Assembly (NCBI RefSeq): GCF_004212215.1
Contig: NZ_QVFV01000002.1
Location: forward strand, 1,426,727 to 1,482,035
Source of the DNA: Leptolyngbya iicbica LK
Lineage (GTDB): Bacteria; Cyanobacteriota; Cyanobacteriia; Phormidesmidales; Phormidesmidaceae
Length of the DNA stretch: 55,309 bases
Direction of reading: 5' to 3'
Position 1 is the stretch's first letter. The number at the start of each line of letters is the position of its first letter. Made by a program: the position numbers and the translations under genes. A model generated the notes under the pieces. It was not told where the DNA came from. It ran no database searches and saw only the letters and a program-made list of their open reading frames with translations. Positions 27,369-36,495 of this stretch are shown piece after piece.

Positions 27369-27920
27369 ATGTCATCTAAGCGCTGGCTACGTCAAAGTTT
27401 GTTGGGGCTGTTGGCCGCTTCTGGCTTAGCGATCGCAGGCGGTAACGCGATCGCTCAGACTACAGAAGGCTTCACAATTTTTGGCGGAGTCGATGCTCAG
27501 TATCGACTCGGCTACTTTATCGACAACAATGAGCGCCGTAGTGACGATGCTCGCTACTATCTCCGAGTCTCCGGACGTAAAGTTTCCAACGAGATATTGG
27601 AGCTGTTCATTAGCTACCCACAAGAGTTTGAAGACGAAGGCGGTCACTTTGATCGAGCCCGCATTGAGCTCCGCGAAGGCACCGGCCGGGGCGGAGCAAC
27701 CATCGACGTCGATGAAGTGATCATTGACACAGAAAACAACGTGTTTGAAATCTACCCATCTGAACCGCTTCAGCCCAACAGCAGTTTTGTGGTGGTGCTG
27801 CACGATGTCCGGAATCCTAACCGATACGGCAACCGCTTCTTTTTCTTGGATGCCCTTTATCAAGGTGCTCCACTCCAAGAGTTTATTGGTGTCTGGCCGA
27901 TGGAAGTCGCCGCCGAATAG
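27369..27920 (+). CDS. DUF2808 secreted protein
   Basis: A 183-residue protein of a largely cyanobacterial family. A signal peptide is clear: MSSKRWLRQ, a hydrophobic core, and cleavage after AIA near residue 29. The mature part has FTIFGGVDAQYRLGYFIDNNERRSDDARYYLRV, then a beta-rich region with ISYPQEFEDEGGHFD and YPSEPLQPNSSFVVVLHDVRNP. The function is unknown; family members are exported and beta-sandwich-like. It is monocistronic, with two hairpins downstream. Confidence 0.88.
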   Translation: MSSKRWLRQSLLGLLAASGLAIAGGNAIAQTTEGFTIFGGVDAQYRLGYFIDNNERRSDDARYYLRVSGRKVSNEILELFISYPQEFEDEGGHFDRARIELREGTGRGGATIDVDEVIIDTENNVFEIYPSEPLQPNSSFVVVLHDVRNPNRYGNRFFFLDALYQGAPLQEFIGVWPMEVAAE

Positions 27921-27952
27921 TTTTGTTTTGGGACCGTGCCCCAAACAAAACT
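27919..27952 (+). terminator. Hairpin overlapping the DUF2808 stop codon
   Basis: AGTTTTGTTTTGGG (27919-27932) pairs with CCCAAACAAAACT (27940-27952) with one bulged base. The arms carry their own T-tract, but no T-run follows. It may be a terminator or an mRNA 3'-end stabiliser. Confidence 0.5.
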
Positions 27953-28025
27953 GTGCCAAAACGATTGCCTATTGAGAGCGATTACTCACTGTCTTAGAGC
28001 TTCCTACTGTCAGAAACCAAGGGAA

Positions 28026-28075
28026 CTGGGGTGACGGCAACCGTGCCAACAGCCTCTTCCGTCACCCCCAGTTTT
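28026..28075 (+). terminator. Second hairpin before rpmH
   Basis: CTGGGGTGACGG (28026-28037) pairs with CCGTCACCCCCAG (28059-28071) with one bulged C and a 21-nt loop, followed by TTTT. It separates the DUF2808 gene from the rpmH operon and may be the true terminator or lie in the rpmH leader. Confidence 0.55.
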
Positions 28076-28309
28076 AGTGTTATTATTCGAAACTGCGCCT
28101 TAATCAGGCTAGCAGTTTGCTTTAGCCGCTCACTAAATCGCCAACTGGTCGCCGATTCTCAAGTAACTTGGGGTTTTGGTTGTTAGCTGCGATGAATATA
28201 GTCTCGACGAAGTTCAAAGTTTCGTTGGACGGAGCATCAACTTAGTCCGGCCGATGATGATTGCATAAATGGCGCTGCACTAGATGACTGAAAGGGAAGG
28301 GTATCAACA

Positions 28310-28447
28310 ATGACCAAGAGAACACTAGGCGGAACTAACCGTAAGCAAAAGAGAACATCTGGCTTTCGGGCCAGAATGCGAACGGCGACAGGTCGTCGCG
28401 TAATTCGCACTCGGCGGCGACGGGGGCGCGCACGCTTGGCCGTATAA
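28310..28447 (+). CDS. rpmH: Ribosomal protein bL34
   Basis: A 45-residue, very basic large-subunit protein beginning [20 protein letters not shown] and ending [11 protein letters not shown]. It has the family's KRT..GF..RM.T..GR..I..RR pattern. AAGGGAAGG upstream of ATG 28310 acts as the ribosome-binding site. It opens the widely conserved cluster rpmH-rnpA-(PH)-yidC-khpB. The gene is too short to be noticed by simple length filters. Confidence 0.95.
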   Translation: MTKRTLGGTNRKQKRTSGFRARMRTATGRRVIRTRRRRGRARLAV

Positions 28448-28548
28448 GTCGGCGTCAAAGTGTCAAGCCTGAGGCTACTACTTAGATTCAGCTTAGGAGT
28501 ACAACTGACAGCGTCAAACAGACTTGCAAGTCATGGATATAAGCGCGA

Positions 28549-28914
28549 ATGGCTTTACCTAAGCGGTATCGATTGACGAGTTCCAAAGAATTTTCGCAAG
28601 TTTACAAAGCCGGTCGACAAGCTTCCACCAGTCATCTTGTGGTCAAGTGTATTGAGTCACCACGGGAGCATCCTAACTCTGGCTGCTCCCGTTTTGGTAT
28701 CACTATCAGTCATAAGGTGAGTAAGCGGGCGGTTGTGCGTAATCGTCTCAAGCGACAAGTCAGGGCAGCCTTGCAGGCTCTCATGCCTCGGCTACACGAT
28801 AATCTTTGGGTCGTTATTGTTCTGCGCAGTAGTGCCATTGAGTGCGACTATTGGCAAATTCTGCAAGAATTAGAGAAGCTATTTACAAAACTAGAGGTAT
28901 GCGATGGGTATTAA
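28549..28914 (+). CDS. rnpA: Ribonuclease P protein component
   Basis: A 121-residue basic protein that partners RNase P RNA in removing tRNA 5' leaders. It shows the opening PKRYRLTSSKEFSQVYKAGRQ, the SKVSKRAVVRNRLKR signature (here ISHKVSKRAVVRNRLKRQVR), and a C-terminal VIVLRSSAIECDYWQILQELEKL. It is the second gene of the rpmH operon; its last 11 nt overlap the PH-domain gene. Confidence 0.95.
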   Translation: MALPKRYRLTSSKEFSQVYKAGRQASTSHLVVKCIESPREHPNSGCSRFGITISHKVSKRAVVRNRLKRQVRAALQALMPRLHDNLWVVIVLRSSAIECDYWQILQELEKLFTKLEVCDGY

Positions 28915-29296
28915 AGAGGAGGTTTACTACGAAGGTGGTCCCCACATTGGTGACCTGATCATCAACGTTTTGCTTGCCTTTACCCTGGTATGCATTCCCC
29001 TGACAGTTGGCGCTATTGTCCGAGCGCTCTGGTTGCGATATCGCATCACCAACCGCCGCATCTCGATTACCAGTGGCTGGATGGGACGCACTCGTTCTGA
29101 CATCATTTATTCGGAAATCAAGAAGGTTGTGACTGTGCCCCGTGGCCTAGGCTTGTGGGGCGATATGGTAGTGACGCTGAAAGATGGCAGTAAGTTAGAA
29201 ATGCGGGCAGTCCCGAATTTCCGTGAAACCTACGACTATATCTCTGCCAAGCTTTCCACTAAGGCTAAGGCTGTCAGTGGTGCCATTGGTAGCTAA
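28904..29296 (+). CDS. Bacterial PH-domain (YdbS/YdbT-like) membrane protein
   Basis: A 130-residue protein with two closely spaced hydrophobic segments at about 17-42 (IGDLIINVLLAFTLVCIPLTVGAIVRALW), followed by a small pleckstrin-homology-like domain. The latter is marked by RYRITNRRISITSGWMGRTRSDIIYSEI, VVTVPRGLGLWGDMVVTLKDGSKLEMRAVPN. Such domains in this operon are common in cyanobacteria. The location between rnpA and yidC suggests a membrane role near protein insertion, but no function is established. Start overlaps rnpA by 11 nt with a GAGG site, so translation is coupled. Confidence 0.82.
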   Translation: MGIKEEVYYEGGPHIGDLIINVLLAFTLVCIPLTVGAIVRALWLRYRITNRRISITSGWMGRTRSDIIYSEIKKVVTVPRGLGLWGDMVVTLKDGSKLEMRAVPNFRETYDYISAKLSTKAKAVSGAIGS

Positions 29297-29480
29297 GCAA
29301 TCTGTCATATTCTCTTTGGTGACGTGGGGATAACCGAAACTCGACGTTAGGGTCAACGGGAAAAAGTTTTTGCCATCTTGGTAATTGGGTTTCAGATAGG
29401 CTGTTGGAGCGCTACGCTAGTAACGGCTCATGGAACTCAGAGTTTTAGTCATTGAGCAGGCCTATAGAGGTAGAGCACGA

Positions 29481-30638
29481 ATGGATTTTGGAATTGGTTT
29501 TCTGTCCAACAACATCATGTTGCCAATCCTGGACTTTTTTTACGGAGTTGTGCCGAGCTATGGACTCGCGATCGTAGCTCTGACGTTGGTCATTCGATTT
29601 GCGCTCTACCCATTGAATGCTGGCTCAATTCGCAACATGAGGCGAATGAAAGTCGCTCAGCCAGTCATGCAGAAGCGGGTAAAGGAGATCCAAGAACGCT
29701 ACAAAGAGGATCCACCTAAGCTGCAAGAAGAGATGAGCAAGGTTTACAAGGAGTTTGGCAATCCCTTAGCGGGCTGCTTTCCGGTCTTGTTACAGATGCC
29801 AATTCTCTTCGCTTTGTTTGCGACTCTACGGGGATCGCCATTTGCGGATGTCGCTTATCCAGTGAATCTGCAAATTTTGCCTTCGGAAAAAGTCGAACAG
29901 ATCCAGCCTCAAGCATTTTCGACTTCCCAAAAGAGCATTTATGTCACCGACGGTGTGCATTTCCCGATGTCGGTTGTGATTCCAGGGGGCAACCGTCTGG
30001 CTGTTGGTGAGAAGACTGACTTTCGCATCCAAGACGAGCAGGGTGAAACACTTGAACAACTGGTGACTGAGTATGATAAGGCTGATGCTTTGCAGCCTTA
30101 TCTGGAAGTTACCAAGGGGCAGGAGCTAGTCAACATTGATGAGGCTGGCAATATCGAAGCGATCGCGCCTGGCGATGTTACGCTCCAGGTGAAAGTGCCT
30201 GGTTTAGCTGCAAATAAGGGCTTTTTGTTCATCGAAGCCTTAGGTCGAGTGGGTGTGCGTGGCGACGATGGCGCAATTCACTGGGACATCTTGTTAATGG
30301 TGTTGACGTTTGGCGTTAGCTTGTATGTCAACCAATTATTGTCTGGTCAAGGTGGTGCTAGTAGCGATAATCCTCAACAAGCTGCAATAAATAAGTTCAC
30401 GCCAATTATCTTCTCTGGGATGTTCTTGTTCTTCCCTTTGCCAGCCGGGGTTTTGATGTACATGGTAATTGCTAACATTTTCCAGACTCTGCAGAGCTTT
30501 ATCCTGTCTAAGGAGCCGCTACCGGAAAATCTACAGAAAATCGTAGATTCTCAAGCTGCTAGTGAGTCCGGTGATGATAGCCGTCAGACATTACCGTTTG
30601 AGCCGAGTCGCTCCAAAAAGAAGAAGAAGGCATCGTAA
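29481..30638 (+). CDS. yidC: YidC/Oxa1/Alb3 membrane protein insertase
   Basis: A 385-residue insertase that places helices of photosynthetic and respiratory proteins into plasma and thylakoid membranes. The core shows [36 protein letters not shown], the cytoplasmic [46 protein letters not shown], and the later helices with [28 protein letters not shown] ~130-residue insertion between helices 2 and 3 contains a BIG2-like beta segment ([29 protein letters not shown]). The C-terminus is basic ([10 protein letters not shown]), suited to ribosome contact. ATG 29481 starts at [11 protein letters not shown]; the frame is open from 29430. Confidence 0.94.
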   Translation: MDFGIGFLSNNIMLPILDFFYGVVPSYGLAIVALTLVIRFALYPLNAGSIRNMRRMKVAQPVMQKRVKEIQERYKEDPPKLQEEMSKVYKEFGNPLAGCFPVLLQMPILFALFATLRGSPFADVAYPVNLQILPSEKVEQIQPQAFSTSQKSIYVTDGVHFPMSVVIPGGNRLAVGEKTDFRIQDEQGETLEQLVTEYDKADALQPYLEVTKGQELVNIDEAGNIEAIAPGDVTLQVKVPGLAANKGFLFIEALGRVGVRGDDGAIHWDILLMVLTFGVSLYVNQLLSGQGGASSDNPQQAAINKFTPIIFSGMFLFFPLPAGVLMYMVIANIFQTLQSFILSKEPLPENLQKIVDSQAASESGDDSRQTLPFEPSRSKKKKKAS

Positions 30639-30644
30639 GCAGCT

Positions 30645-31145
30645 ATGGAAAGTCCAGAAAAGTTAGGAATTGAGTGGCTGGAAACATTGCTCAGCCACCA
30701 AGGAATAGCCACTAAGGTTGAAGCTAGTTTGGCCGAAGATGAGTTTGGGGCAAGCTGCTGGCTAACAATTCAAGCAGATGACCTGTCTGAAGAAGAAGTG
30801 ACGACTCTGATTGGGGATCAGGGACATTCTTTGGATGCCATTCAATACTTGGCAAATACGACTTTAAATTTGGGGCGATTGCCGGACGAACAGCAGCCCT
30901 ACACGATTGAATTAGCCGGGCATCGAGCTAAGCGTAAGGCTGAGTTAATTGCGTTAGCAACTGAAGCGGCTGATACCGCTCAATCGACCGGGGAAGAATT
31001 CGAAATCAAAGCTTTATCGTCCGCTGAGCGGCGGCAGCTACACCACTTTTTGGGAACTTACGAAGGTCTAGAAACGTTTAGTCGCGGGCGAGAGCCCGAC
31101 CGTCGGTTGGTGGTTCGCCAAGCAACCGACGCAGAGTCAACCTAA
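30645..31145 (+). CDS. khpB: KhpB/Jag-type KH-R3H RNA-binding protein
   Basis: A 166-residue protein with an N-terminal KH-like fold (residues ~1-85, including DQGHSLDAIQYLANTTLN in place of a classical GxxG). An R3H single-strand nucleic-acid domain follows (about 85-160, EIKALSSAERRQLHHFLGTYEGLETFSRGREPDRRLVV). KhpB partners KhpA in other bacteria as a global RNA chaperone. It lies 6 nt after yidC, its usual position. The N-terminal Jag_N domain of Firmicutes homologues is absent, as in other cyanobacteria. Confidence 0.9.
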   Translation: MESPEKLGIEWLETLLSHQGIATKVEASLAEDEFGASCWLTIQADDLSEEEVTTLIGDQGHSLDAIQYLANTTLNLGRLPDEQQPYTIELAGHRAKRKAELIALATEAADTAQSTGEEFEIKALSSAERRQLHHFLGTYEGLETFSRGREPDRRLVVRQATDAEST

Positions 31146-31189
31146 GCGATCCCTTGGTCGAGTTCTGAGTTGAGTTCGGGAGTCAAGCA

Positions 31190-31714
31190 ATGCAGTCCAT
31201 TTATATTCCGCATCTCCTTAATGCAACTGACCGAACCCGCTTTCTCCAGTTTGAAACGACGTTTGATAACTTGGCGACGTTGACTCCAGTGCGAGCAGAA
31301 GTTTCTGTGCGTCATGGCACCACATTCATTGAGGTGCGAGGCACGGCCTCTACCATTGTGACGTTGACGTGCGATCGCTGCTTGCAGCAATACAACCATC
31401 GCGTGGCACTTGGTGCGGAAGAAATTATTTGGCTGGATGAAGCGGCTGGGGCAGGCGAAGGCTTACCTTTAGAACAAGAAGTGAGCGCTGAAGACCTGGT
31501 CGAAAGCCTCTCTCCTAATGGTCATTTTGATCCGGAAACCTGGATTTACGAGCAAATTTGTTTGCATTTGCCTCAGCGACAGATTTGTGATCAAAGCTGC
31601 CAAGGACTTCAGGTAGAAGCTGCAGAGTCTAATCCTCCGTTAACTGATGGGCGCTGGTCAGCCCTAGAGGCTTTAAAGCAGCAGTTGGCAGGTGACGAGT
31701 ATCAGGCCAATTAG
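31190..31714 (+). CDS. YceD/DUF177 family protein
   Basis: A 174-residue protein of the DUF177 family. Two Cys pairs are present: LTCDRCLQQYNHRV and ICDQSCQGL. The first is the family's central CxRCL motif. In bacteria YceD usually sits with rpmF and is linked to 23S rRNA accumulation; plastid relatives act in ribosome assembly. Here it lies between khpB and ycf46, a placement consistent with translation. The C-terminus (WSALEALKQQL) matches the family end. Confidence 0.87.
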   Translation: MQSIYIPHLLNATDRTRFLQFETTFDNLATLTPVRAEVSVRHGTTFIEVRGTASTIVTLTCDRCLQQYNHRVALGAEEIIWLDEAAGAGEGLPLEQEVSAEDLVESLSPNGHFDPETWIYEQICLHLPQRQICDQSCQGLQVEAAESNPPLTDGRWSALEALKQQLAGDEYQAN

Positions 31715-31769
31715 TCGATTAATCAAAATGCTATTTGGCGAGTGTGGGTAACGGGGGCACTAATTGAAG

Positions 31770-33287
31770 ATGAGTTTCCAAGAAGAACTCCTGTTATTGT
31801 TGCGGGCACGATATCCCGTCATCTACATCGCCACCTTAGAGGAAGAGCGAGTCGAGCAGGCGATCGCAGCCTGCACAAAGCCACTCAACAACCGTAGCGT
31901 TTATGTTTGGGATTTTGTCGACGGCTATCAGGGCAATCCAAACGACGCTGGGGTTGCCCGACGCAATCCCTTACAGGCGTTAGAGCACATCGAAAAGCTA
32001 CCAGAATCCGTGGCGGCACTTTTTGTGTTGCGAGACTACCATCGTTTCCTTGAAGATGTTGCTATTTCTCGTAAATTGCGCAACCTGGCTCGGCGATTAA
32101 AGTCGCAAGCAAAGAATATCTTGCTGCTCGCGCCGCAGGTACAGATTCCCGATGACCTCGCCGAAACGGTGACCGTCCTGGAATTTGCCTTGCCTGGTGT
32201 GGAAGATATTCATGCCGAAGTCACGCGGCTATTGAGTAGTCTTAATGTGCAACTTTCCCCGAGCGATTTAGATGCCCTGGTGCAGTCTTGCCAGGGTTTA
32301 TCGATCGAGCGTATTCGGCGGGTCTTGGCTCGGGGCATTGCGGCTCACGGCACCTTTCGGCCTGACGACATTGATTTAGTGCTGGAAGAAAAGCGCCAGA
32401 CCATTCGCCAGACCCAAATTCTCGACTTTTATCCAGCCAAAGAACAGATTTCCGAAATTGGTGGTTTGGATAACCTCAAAGACTGGCTACTGCGACGAGG
32501 CAATTCTTTTTCCGAAAAAGCGCGACAGTATGGCTTGCCTTACCCTCGGGGGCTGCTGCTGGTAGGCATCCAGGGGACGGGGAAATCATTGACGGCGAAG
32601 GCGATCGCCCATCACTGGCACTTACCTCTGTTGCGGCTCGATGTCGGTCGGCTGTTTGCGGGTCTGATTGGCGAGTCGGAGTCTCGCACCCGGCAGATGG
32701 TGCAACTCTCAGAAGCGCTGGCTCCCTGTATTTTGTGGATTGATGAAATCGACAAGGCGTTTGCTGGCGTGGATGGTCGAGGCGATTCGGGAACGAGTAG
32801 CCGCGTCTTTGGCACATTTATTACTTGGATGGCCGAAAAAACGTCGCCTGTGTTTGTGGTCGCGACTGCCAACAACATTCAGTCTCTGCCACCAGAGTTG
32901 CTGCGTCGGGGCCGTTTTGACGAAATTTTCTTTGTGGGATTGCCCACTCAGGAAGAACGCAAAGCGATTTATGAAGTTCACCTGAGCCGCCTGCGGGCCC
33001 ACAACCTCCAAAGTTATGACCTGGATCGTCTCGCCTATGAAACCCCTAATTTTTCCGGGGCGGAAATCGAGCAAGCGATCGTCGAGGCGATGCACATAGG
33101 GTTTAGTCAAGATCGCGATTTTACGACTGAAGACATTTTGGAAGCGGCGAGTCAAATTGTGCCCCTCGCTCGCACCGCTCAGGAACAGGTAGATGCTCTA
33201 CAAGCCTGGGCCGCATCGGGAAAAGCGAGACTGGCGTCGCGGAGTTCGTTGAGCGATCGCCTTAAGCAGCGCATGGGGCCAGACTAA
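31770..33287 (+). CDS. ycf46: Ycf46-type AAA+ ATPase
   Basis: A 505-residue ATPase of the Ycf46 family found in cyanobacteria and algal plastids. The N-terminal ~215 residues are family-specific (FQEELLLLLRARYPVIYIATLEEERV). The AAA domain has Walker A GIQGTGKS (267-273), Walker B ILWIDEID (321-328), sensor 1 FVVATANN and the arginine finger region ELLRRGRFDEIFFVGLP, then a helical lid. It should hydrolyse ATP. Deletion studies in cyanobacteria link the family to inorganic-carbon uptake, but its substrate is not settled. ATG 31770 is chosen over TTG 31764. Last gene of the rpmH cluster. Confidence 0.93.
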   Translation: MSFQEELLLLLRARYPVIYIATLEEERVEQAIAACTKPLNNRSVYVWDFVDGYQGNPNDAGVARRNPLQALEHIEKLPESVAALFVLRDYHRFLEDVAISRKLRNLARRLKSQAKNILLLAPQVQIPDDLAETVTVLEFALPGVEDIHAEVTRLLSSLNVQLSPSDLDALVQSCQGLSIERIRRVLARGIAAHGTFRPDDIDLVLEEKRQTIRQTQILDFYPAKEQISEIGGLDNLKDWLLRRGNSFSEKARQYGLPYPRGLLLVGIQGTGKSLTAKAIAHHWHLPLLRLDVGRLFAGLIGESESRTRQMVQLSEALAPCILWIDEIDKAFAGVDGRGDSGTSSRVFGTFITWMAEKTSPVFVVATANNIQSLPPELLRRGRFDEIFFVGLPTQEERKAIYEVHLSRLRAHNLQSYDLDRLAYETPNFSGAEIEQAIVEAMHIGFSQDRDFTTEDILEAASQIVPLARTAQEQVDALQAWAASGKARLASRSSLSDRLKQRMGPD

Positions 33288-33339
33288 GCGACAGAGCAGG
33301 TTGACAGTCTACTCAAACTCCCAGGACAGCAGACTCACA

Positions 33340-33897
33340 TCAATCCAGCAATTGGCTGACAGAAATGGTGCGGTCGGGAAAGGCGAGAGGGGAAATCGTG
33401 CCAGCGGTTAGGATGGTTACTGATGAGTACTGATTTTGCTGGGGATGCCGCATCACCAGCAGTTCCATCTTTTTCAGATTGACAACCCAATACTCGGGGA
33501 TCCCCGCCGCTGCATAGACTTGAGCTTTGGGGTCGGTATCTTTTTTGAAGCTGGTATTGGCATACTCAATTAGCCAAAAAATATTTTCTGGGTAAGGATG
33601 ACGGGTACGATAGATGCCTCGTAGGGGTTCGACGATCGCGATATCCGGTTCTGGTTCCGAGTGGGTGGTCGATAGCGTGATGGGCTTCGCTTCTCTGACA
33701 AGGGCGCGCGACCCTAAAATGGCCCGCAAGTAATCAGCGGCATCGGTACTGATCTGGGCATGTTCTGGCCCTTCGGGTGCCATTTCAACAATTTCTCCGT
33801 TCAACAGTTCGACCGGCTGATCATCGAGAATACCAGCGGCAATCATTTGGTGATATTGCTCTAGGGTCCATTTGGCGAGGGTGACTGAGGGGGACAT
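33340..33897 (-). CDS. Uma2-family (DUF820) putative PD-(D/E)xK nuclease
   Basis: A 185-residue protein of a family hugely expanded in cyanobacteria. It starts MSPSVTLAKWTLEQYHQMIAAGILDD and has the VELLNGEIVEM segment. The nuclease core is PEPDIAIVEP and FWLIEYANTSFKKDTDPKAQVYAAAGIPEYWVVN, with the restriction-endonuclease-like acidic residues and Lys in place. Biological role is unknown; many copies occur per genome. ATG 33897 with AAGG upstream is chosen. A longer frame from 33954 would overlap the reductase gene. Confidence 0.88.
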   Translation of the reverse strand: MSPSVTLAKWTLEQYHQMIAAGILDDQPVELLNGEIVEMAPEGPEHAQISTDAADYLRAILGSRALVREAKPITLSTTHSEPEPDIAIVEPLRGIYRTRHPYPENIFWLIEYANTSFKKDTDPKAQVYAAAGIPEYWVVNLKKMELLVMRHPQQNQYSSVTILTAGTISPLAFPDRTISVSQLLD

Positions 33898-33937
33898 GCT
33901 TGAGCCTTGTGCTAGCCAAAACTTGTTGGATTTTAGT

Positions 33938-35050
33938 TTAGCGTCTTGCTTCAAGCGGCGGCGTTTGCAGCGACAATTGGCGACGGGTTAAGGCGTCGAG
34001 CAACTGGGAGGTCGTGACGGCTTGTTCGACGGGATAGACACCGGGTTGGGCGAGTTCTCCAGACAGTAGCAATTCGGCGATGTACCCGGCTCCGATGCCC
34101 GCAGCGATCGCGGCACTGTCATGCACAAAAGCACTGTGATGGTGAACCGTTTCCCCGGCTTGGGTGCCTTGGATATCGCAACGAATCGCGACGCCCGTGC
34201 CGGTGAAGCGATCGCTCACCTCTGTCATCCAATAACTGATCCGCGCCAAAAACTCGACGGTGTTGGGATGTTGCAACACTGACTTGGGTAAGCCGTGAGC
34301 CGTGAGCCAAGTAGCACGATTATAGAAATCTGGCACCACACCGAACTTGGTTATGACTGTTTGCAGCGGAAATGAATTCGCCAAAGTCATGGCTTCGGGC
34401 ATGTCGTACCAATACACATAGGCATCGCCGTAGGGTGAGGGAAAGGTCAGTTTTTCGCGAGCGGTGTAAGGCTTGACCGTCTGCCACTGACCATCTAGCC
34501 AAGCATCGAAGGGATGCTGTAGCCCCAAAAAGGTGGTGCGCATGACCGTGACGCCTGCGCCTCCTGACCCAGCCACGATATAGCTCAATTGCACCGCATC
34601 GGCTTGATCCAGCGCTTCTACCCCTTGCCGCACCAGGCTGTTAGAGATACCGGGAAAGACGCCTGTATTAACGATCGCGGTGACTCCCGCCGTTTGCGCC
34701 GCCGCCGTTAAAGCCAACGCCTGACGGGTAAAGCCCCGATAGTCGCTCACGTCCAAATAATTGCCCCCTTGCTCAATGCAGGTTTGCAGAACCTGGGTGT
34801 CGCGTTGGTGAAATGGCCCGGCAGCGTGAACAACCAAATCTGCCGTCGCGATCGCCGCTCTCAGCTTATCTTTCTCAGTCAGATCGAGAGGCAAAAACTG
34901 CGATCGCGGCCCCAAAGCCTGCGCCGCTTGCTGCCCTCGCTGAGGGTGACGCCCCGTGAGCACGACTTCGGCATCAGTGTGGGCCAGCAGATCTTGGGCG
35001 ATGCTGCTACCAATGCGCCCGGTGCCACCCACAATCAATACTTTGGTCAT
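33938..35050 (-). CDS. Saccharopine-dehydrogenase-like NAD(P) oxidoreductase
   Basis: A 370-residue Rossmann protein with VLIVGGTGRIGSSIAQDLL (GxxGxxG) and the saccharopine-dehydrogenase pattern ADLVVHAAGPFHQRDTQVLQTCIEQGGNYLDVSD. It lacks features that would assign lysine metabolism; such proteins include trans-acting enoyl reductases and short-chain carotenoid- or lipid-related enzymes. A C-terminal segment with GVYPVEQAVTTSQLLDAL closes the protein. Its 3' end lies 40 nt from the Uma2 gene on the same strand. Substrate unknown. Confidence 0.82.
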   Translation of the reverse strand: MTKVLIVGGTGRIGSSIAQDLLAHTDAEVVLTGRHPQRGQQAAQALGPRSQFLPLDLTEKDKLRAAIATADLVVHAAGPFHQRDTQVLQTCIEQGGNYLDVSDYRGFTRQALALTAAAQTAGVTAIVNTGVFPGISNSLVRQGVEALDQADAVQLSYIVAGSGGAGVTVMRTTFLGLQHPFDAWLDGQWQTVKPYTAREKLTFPSPYGDAYVYWYDMPEAMTLANSFPLQTVITKFGVVPDFYNRATWLTAHGLPKSVLQHPNTVEFLARISYWMTEVSDRFTGTGVAIRCDIQGTQAGETVHHHSAFVHDSAAIAAGIGAGYIAELLLSGELAQPGVYPVEQAVTTSQLLDALTRRQLSLQTPPLEARR

Positions 35051-35110
35051 TTGTTGATGCTAGTTGCTGGCTGACTGCTTTCGCATCGTATCAGGCCAAC
35101 CAGCCCAATT

Positions 35111-36244
35111 TCAGCGAGTCATGGAGGGCCGGGCGAATGGCTGAAAGTCAGACCATTGAGCTTCGACCAAATCGCGGAACTGCTGACGAAACTGCTGTTC
35201 GGAAAACTGTTCAGCATGTTGACGAATCACTGTCGCTGGGGTCGCTATTGGCGCTTGCTCAAATTGGCGGACGGCTTGCACGAGCGACTCGACCGTTTGG
35301 TCAGAAAACAGCAGTCCCGTTTTGCCAGGAATGACCGTCTCGGTCGCGCCCCCGCGCCCATAGGCGATCGCGGGCGCACCGGCAGCTTGAGCTTCCACCA
35401 GGGTGATGCCAAAATCTTCTTCAGCGGGAAAGATGAAGGCTTTGCAGCGCTCCATGTAGTCCACCACTGCGGCATCGGCTTGATAGCCAAGAAACTGAAT
35501 GTTGGGTCGGGCGATTTTTTCTAACTGCGATCGCTGGTCGCCATCACCAATCACCACCAGGGGCAACCCCAATTCATTAAAGGCGGCAATCGTCAGATCG
35601 ACCCGTTTGTAGGGCACAAACCGGGAGACAGTGAGGTAGAAATCGGCGCGGGGGCGATCGCACCGAAATCGGTCCACCGCAACGGGGGGATAAATGACCT
35701 GGGCGGGTCGCCGATAGGTCTTGTGAATACGGCGAGCGATGAACTGGGAGTTGGCCACAAAGGCATCGACCCGATTTGCGGTGGCGACATCCCAAAGCCG
35801 CAGGTAATGGAAGATCAGGCGGGTCAATAATCCCTTCAAACCTCGCTTGAGTCCTGCCTGCTCCAGATACTGCCACTGCAAATCCCAGGCATAGCGAATG
35901 GGCGTGTGAACGTAGCTGATGTGGAGCTGGTCGGCGCGGGTGATGACGCCTTTCGTCATCGCGTGATGGCTAGAGATGATGAGGTCGTAGTCTGTCAGGT
36001 CGAATTGCTCGATCGCGATCGGCATCAGCGGCAAATACTGGCGAAAGTGCTTGCGGGCTCCTGGCAGCTTTTGAATGAAGGAGGTGATCACCGATTTGTG
36101 CTGAATGAACGCTCGCTCGTCAGGCTCCAAAAAATCCACCAGACTATACAAATCGGCCTCGGGATAGAGCTGCAATATCTGCTCGACCACCCGCTCTGAC
36201 CCGGCATAGGTCGCCAACCATTCGTGGACGATCGCGATTCTCAT
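35111..36244 (-). CDS. GT4-family glycosyltransferase
   Basis: A 377-residue GT-B glycosyltransferase. The N-terminal acceptor domain has RIAIVHEWLATYAGSERVVEQI and SYVHTPIRYAWDLQ. The nucleotide-sugar domain has SRFVPYKRVDLTIAAFN, VVIGDGDQRSQLEKIA and the EX7E motif in AEEDFGITLVEAQAAGAPAIAYG. Members join sugars to exopolysaccharide or lipid-linked glycans. ATG 36244 starts at the conserved MRIAIVHEW; upstream ATG codons are unlikely. It diverges from a sugar aminotransferase gene, which suggests a small polysaccharide locus. Confidence 0.92.
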   Translation of the reverse strand: MRIAIVHEWLATYAGSERVVEQILQLYPEADLYSLVDFLEPDERAFIQHKSVITSFIQKLPGARKHFRQYLPLMPIAIEQFDLTDYDLIISSHHAMTKGVITRADQLHISYVHTPIRYAWDLQWQYLEQAGLKRGLKGLLTRLIFHYLRLWDVATANRVDAFVANSQFIARRIHKTYRRPAQVIYPPVAVDRFRCDRPRADFYLTVSRFVPYKRVDLTIAAFNELGLPLVVIGDGDQRSQLEKIARPNIQFLGYQADAAVVDYMERCKAFIFPAEEDFGITLVEAQAAGAPAIAYGRGGATETVIPGKTGLLFSDQTVESLVQAVRQFEQAPIATPATVIRQHAEQFSEQQFRQQFRDLVEAQWSDFQPFARPSMTR

Positions 36245-36495
36245 AACCTGCCTATTTCCCGTAAAGCGGCGCATCATCACCTCGCGCCGTCTCAGGGTAG
36301 CATTCTGCCACGGCGCTCCCGCATTTCCGACTTGGTGCATCCCCCCGGAGCCCGTTTCAGGCCCGCGTCAATTTGTCCCATTCCTAGCCCTCACAAGGAT
36401 TCCAGCAACGTGATAGAGTTTGTTGCAAAAGGCAATTCGTCCTCAGGTTCAGGCAATCACACCGCAACCAAATTTGGCACAGTGAGGCAGTCAGC

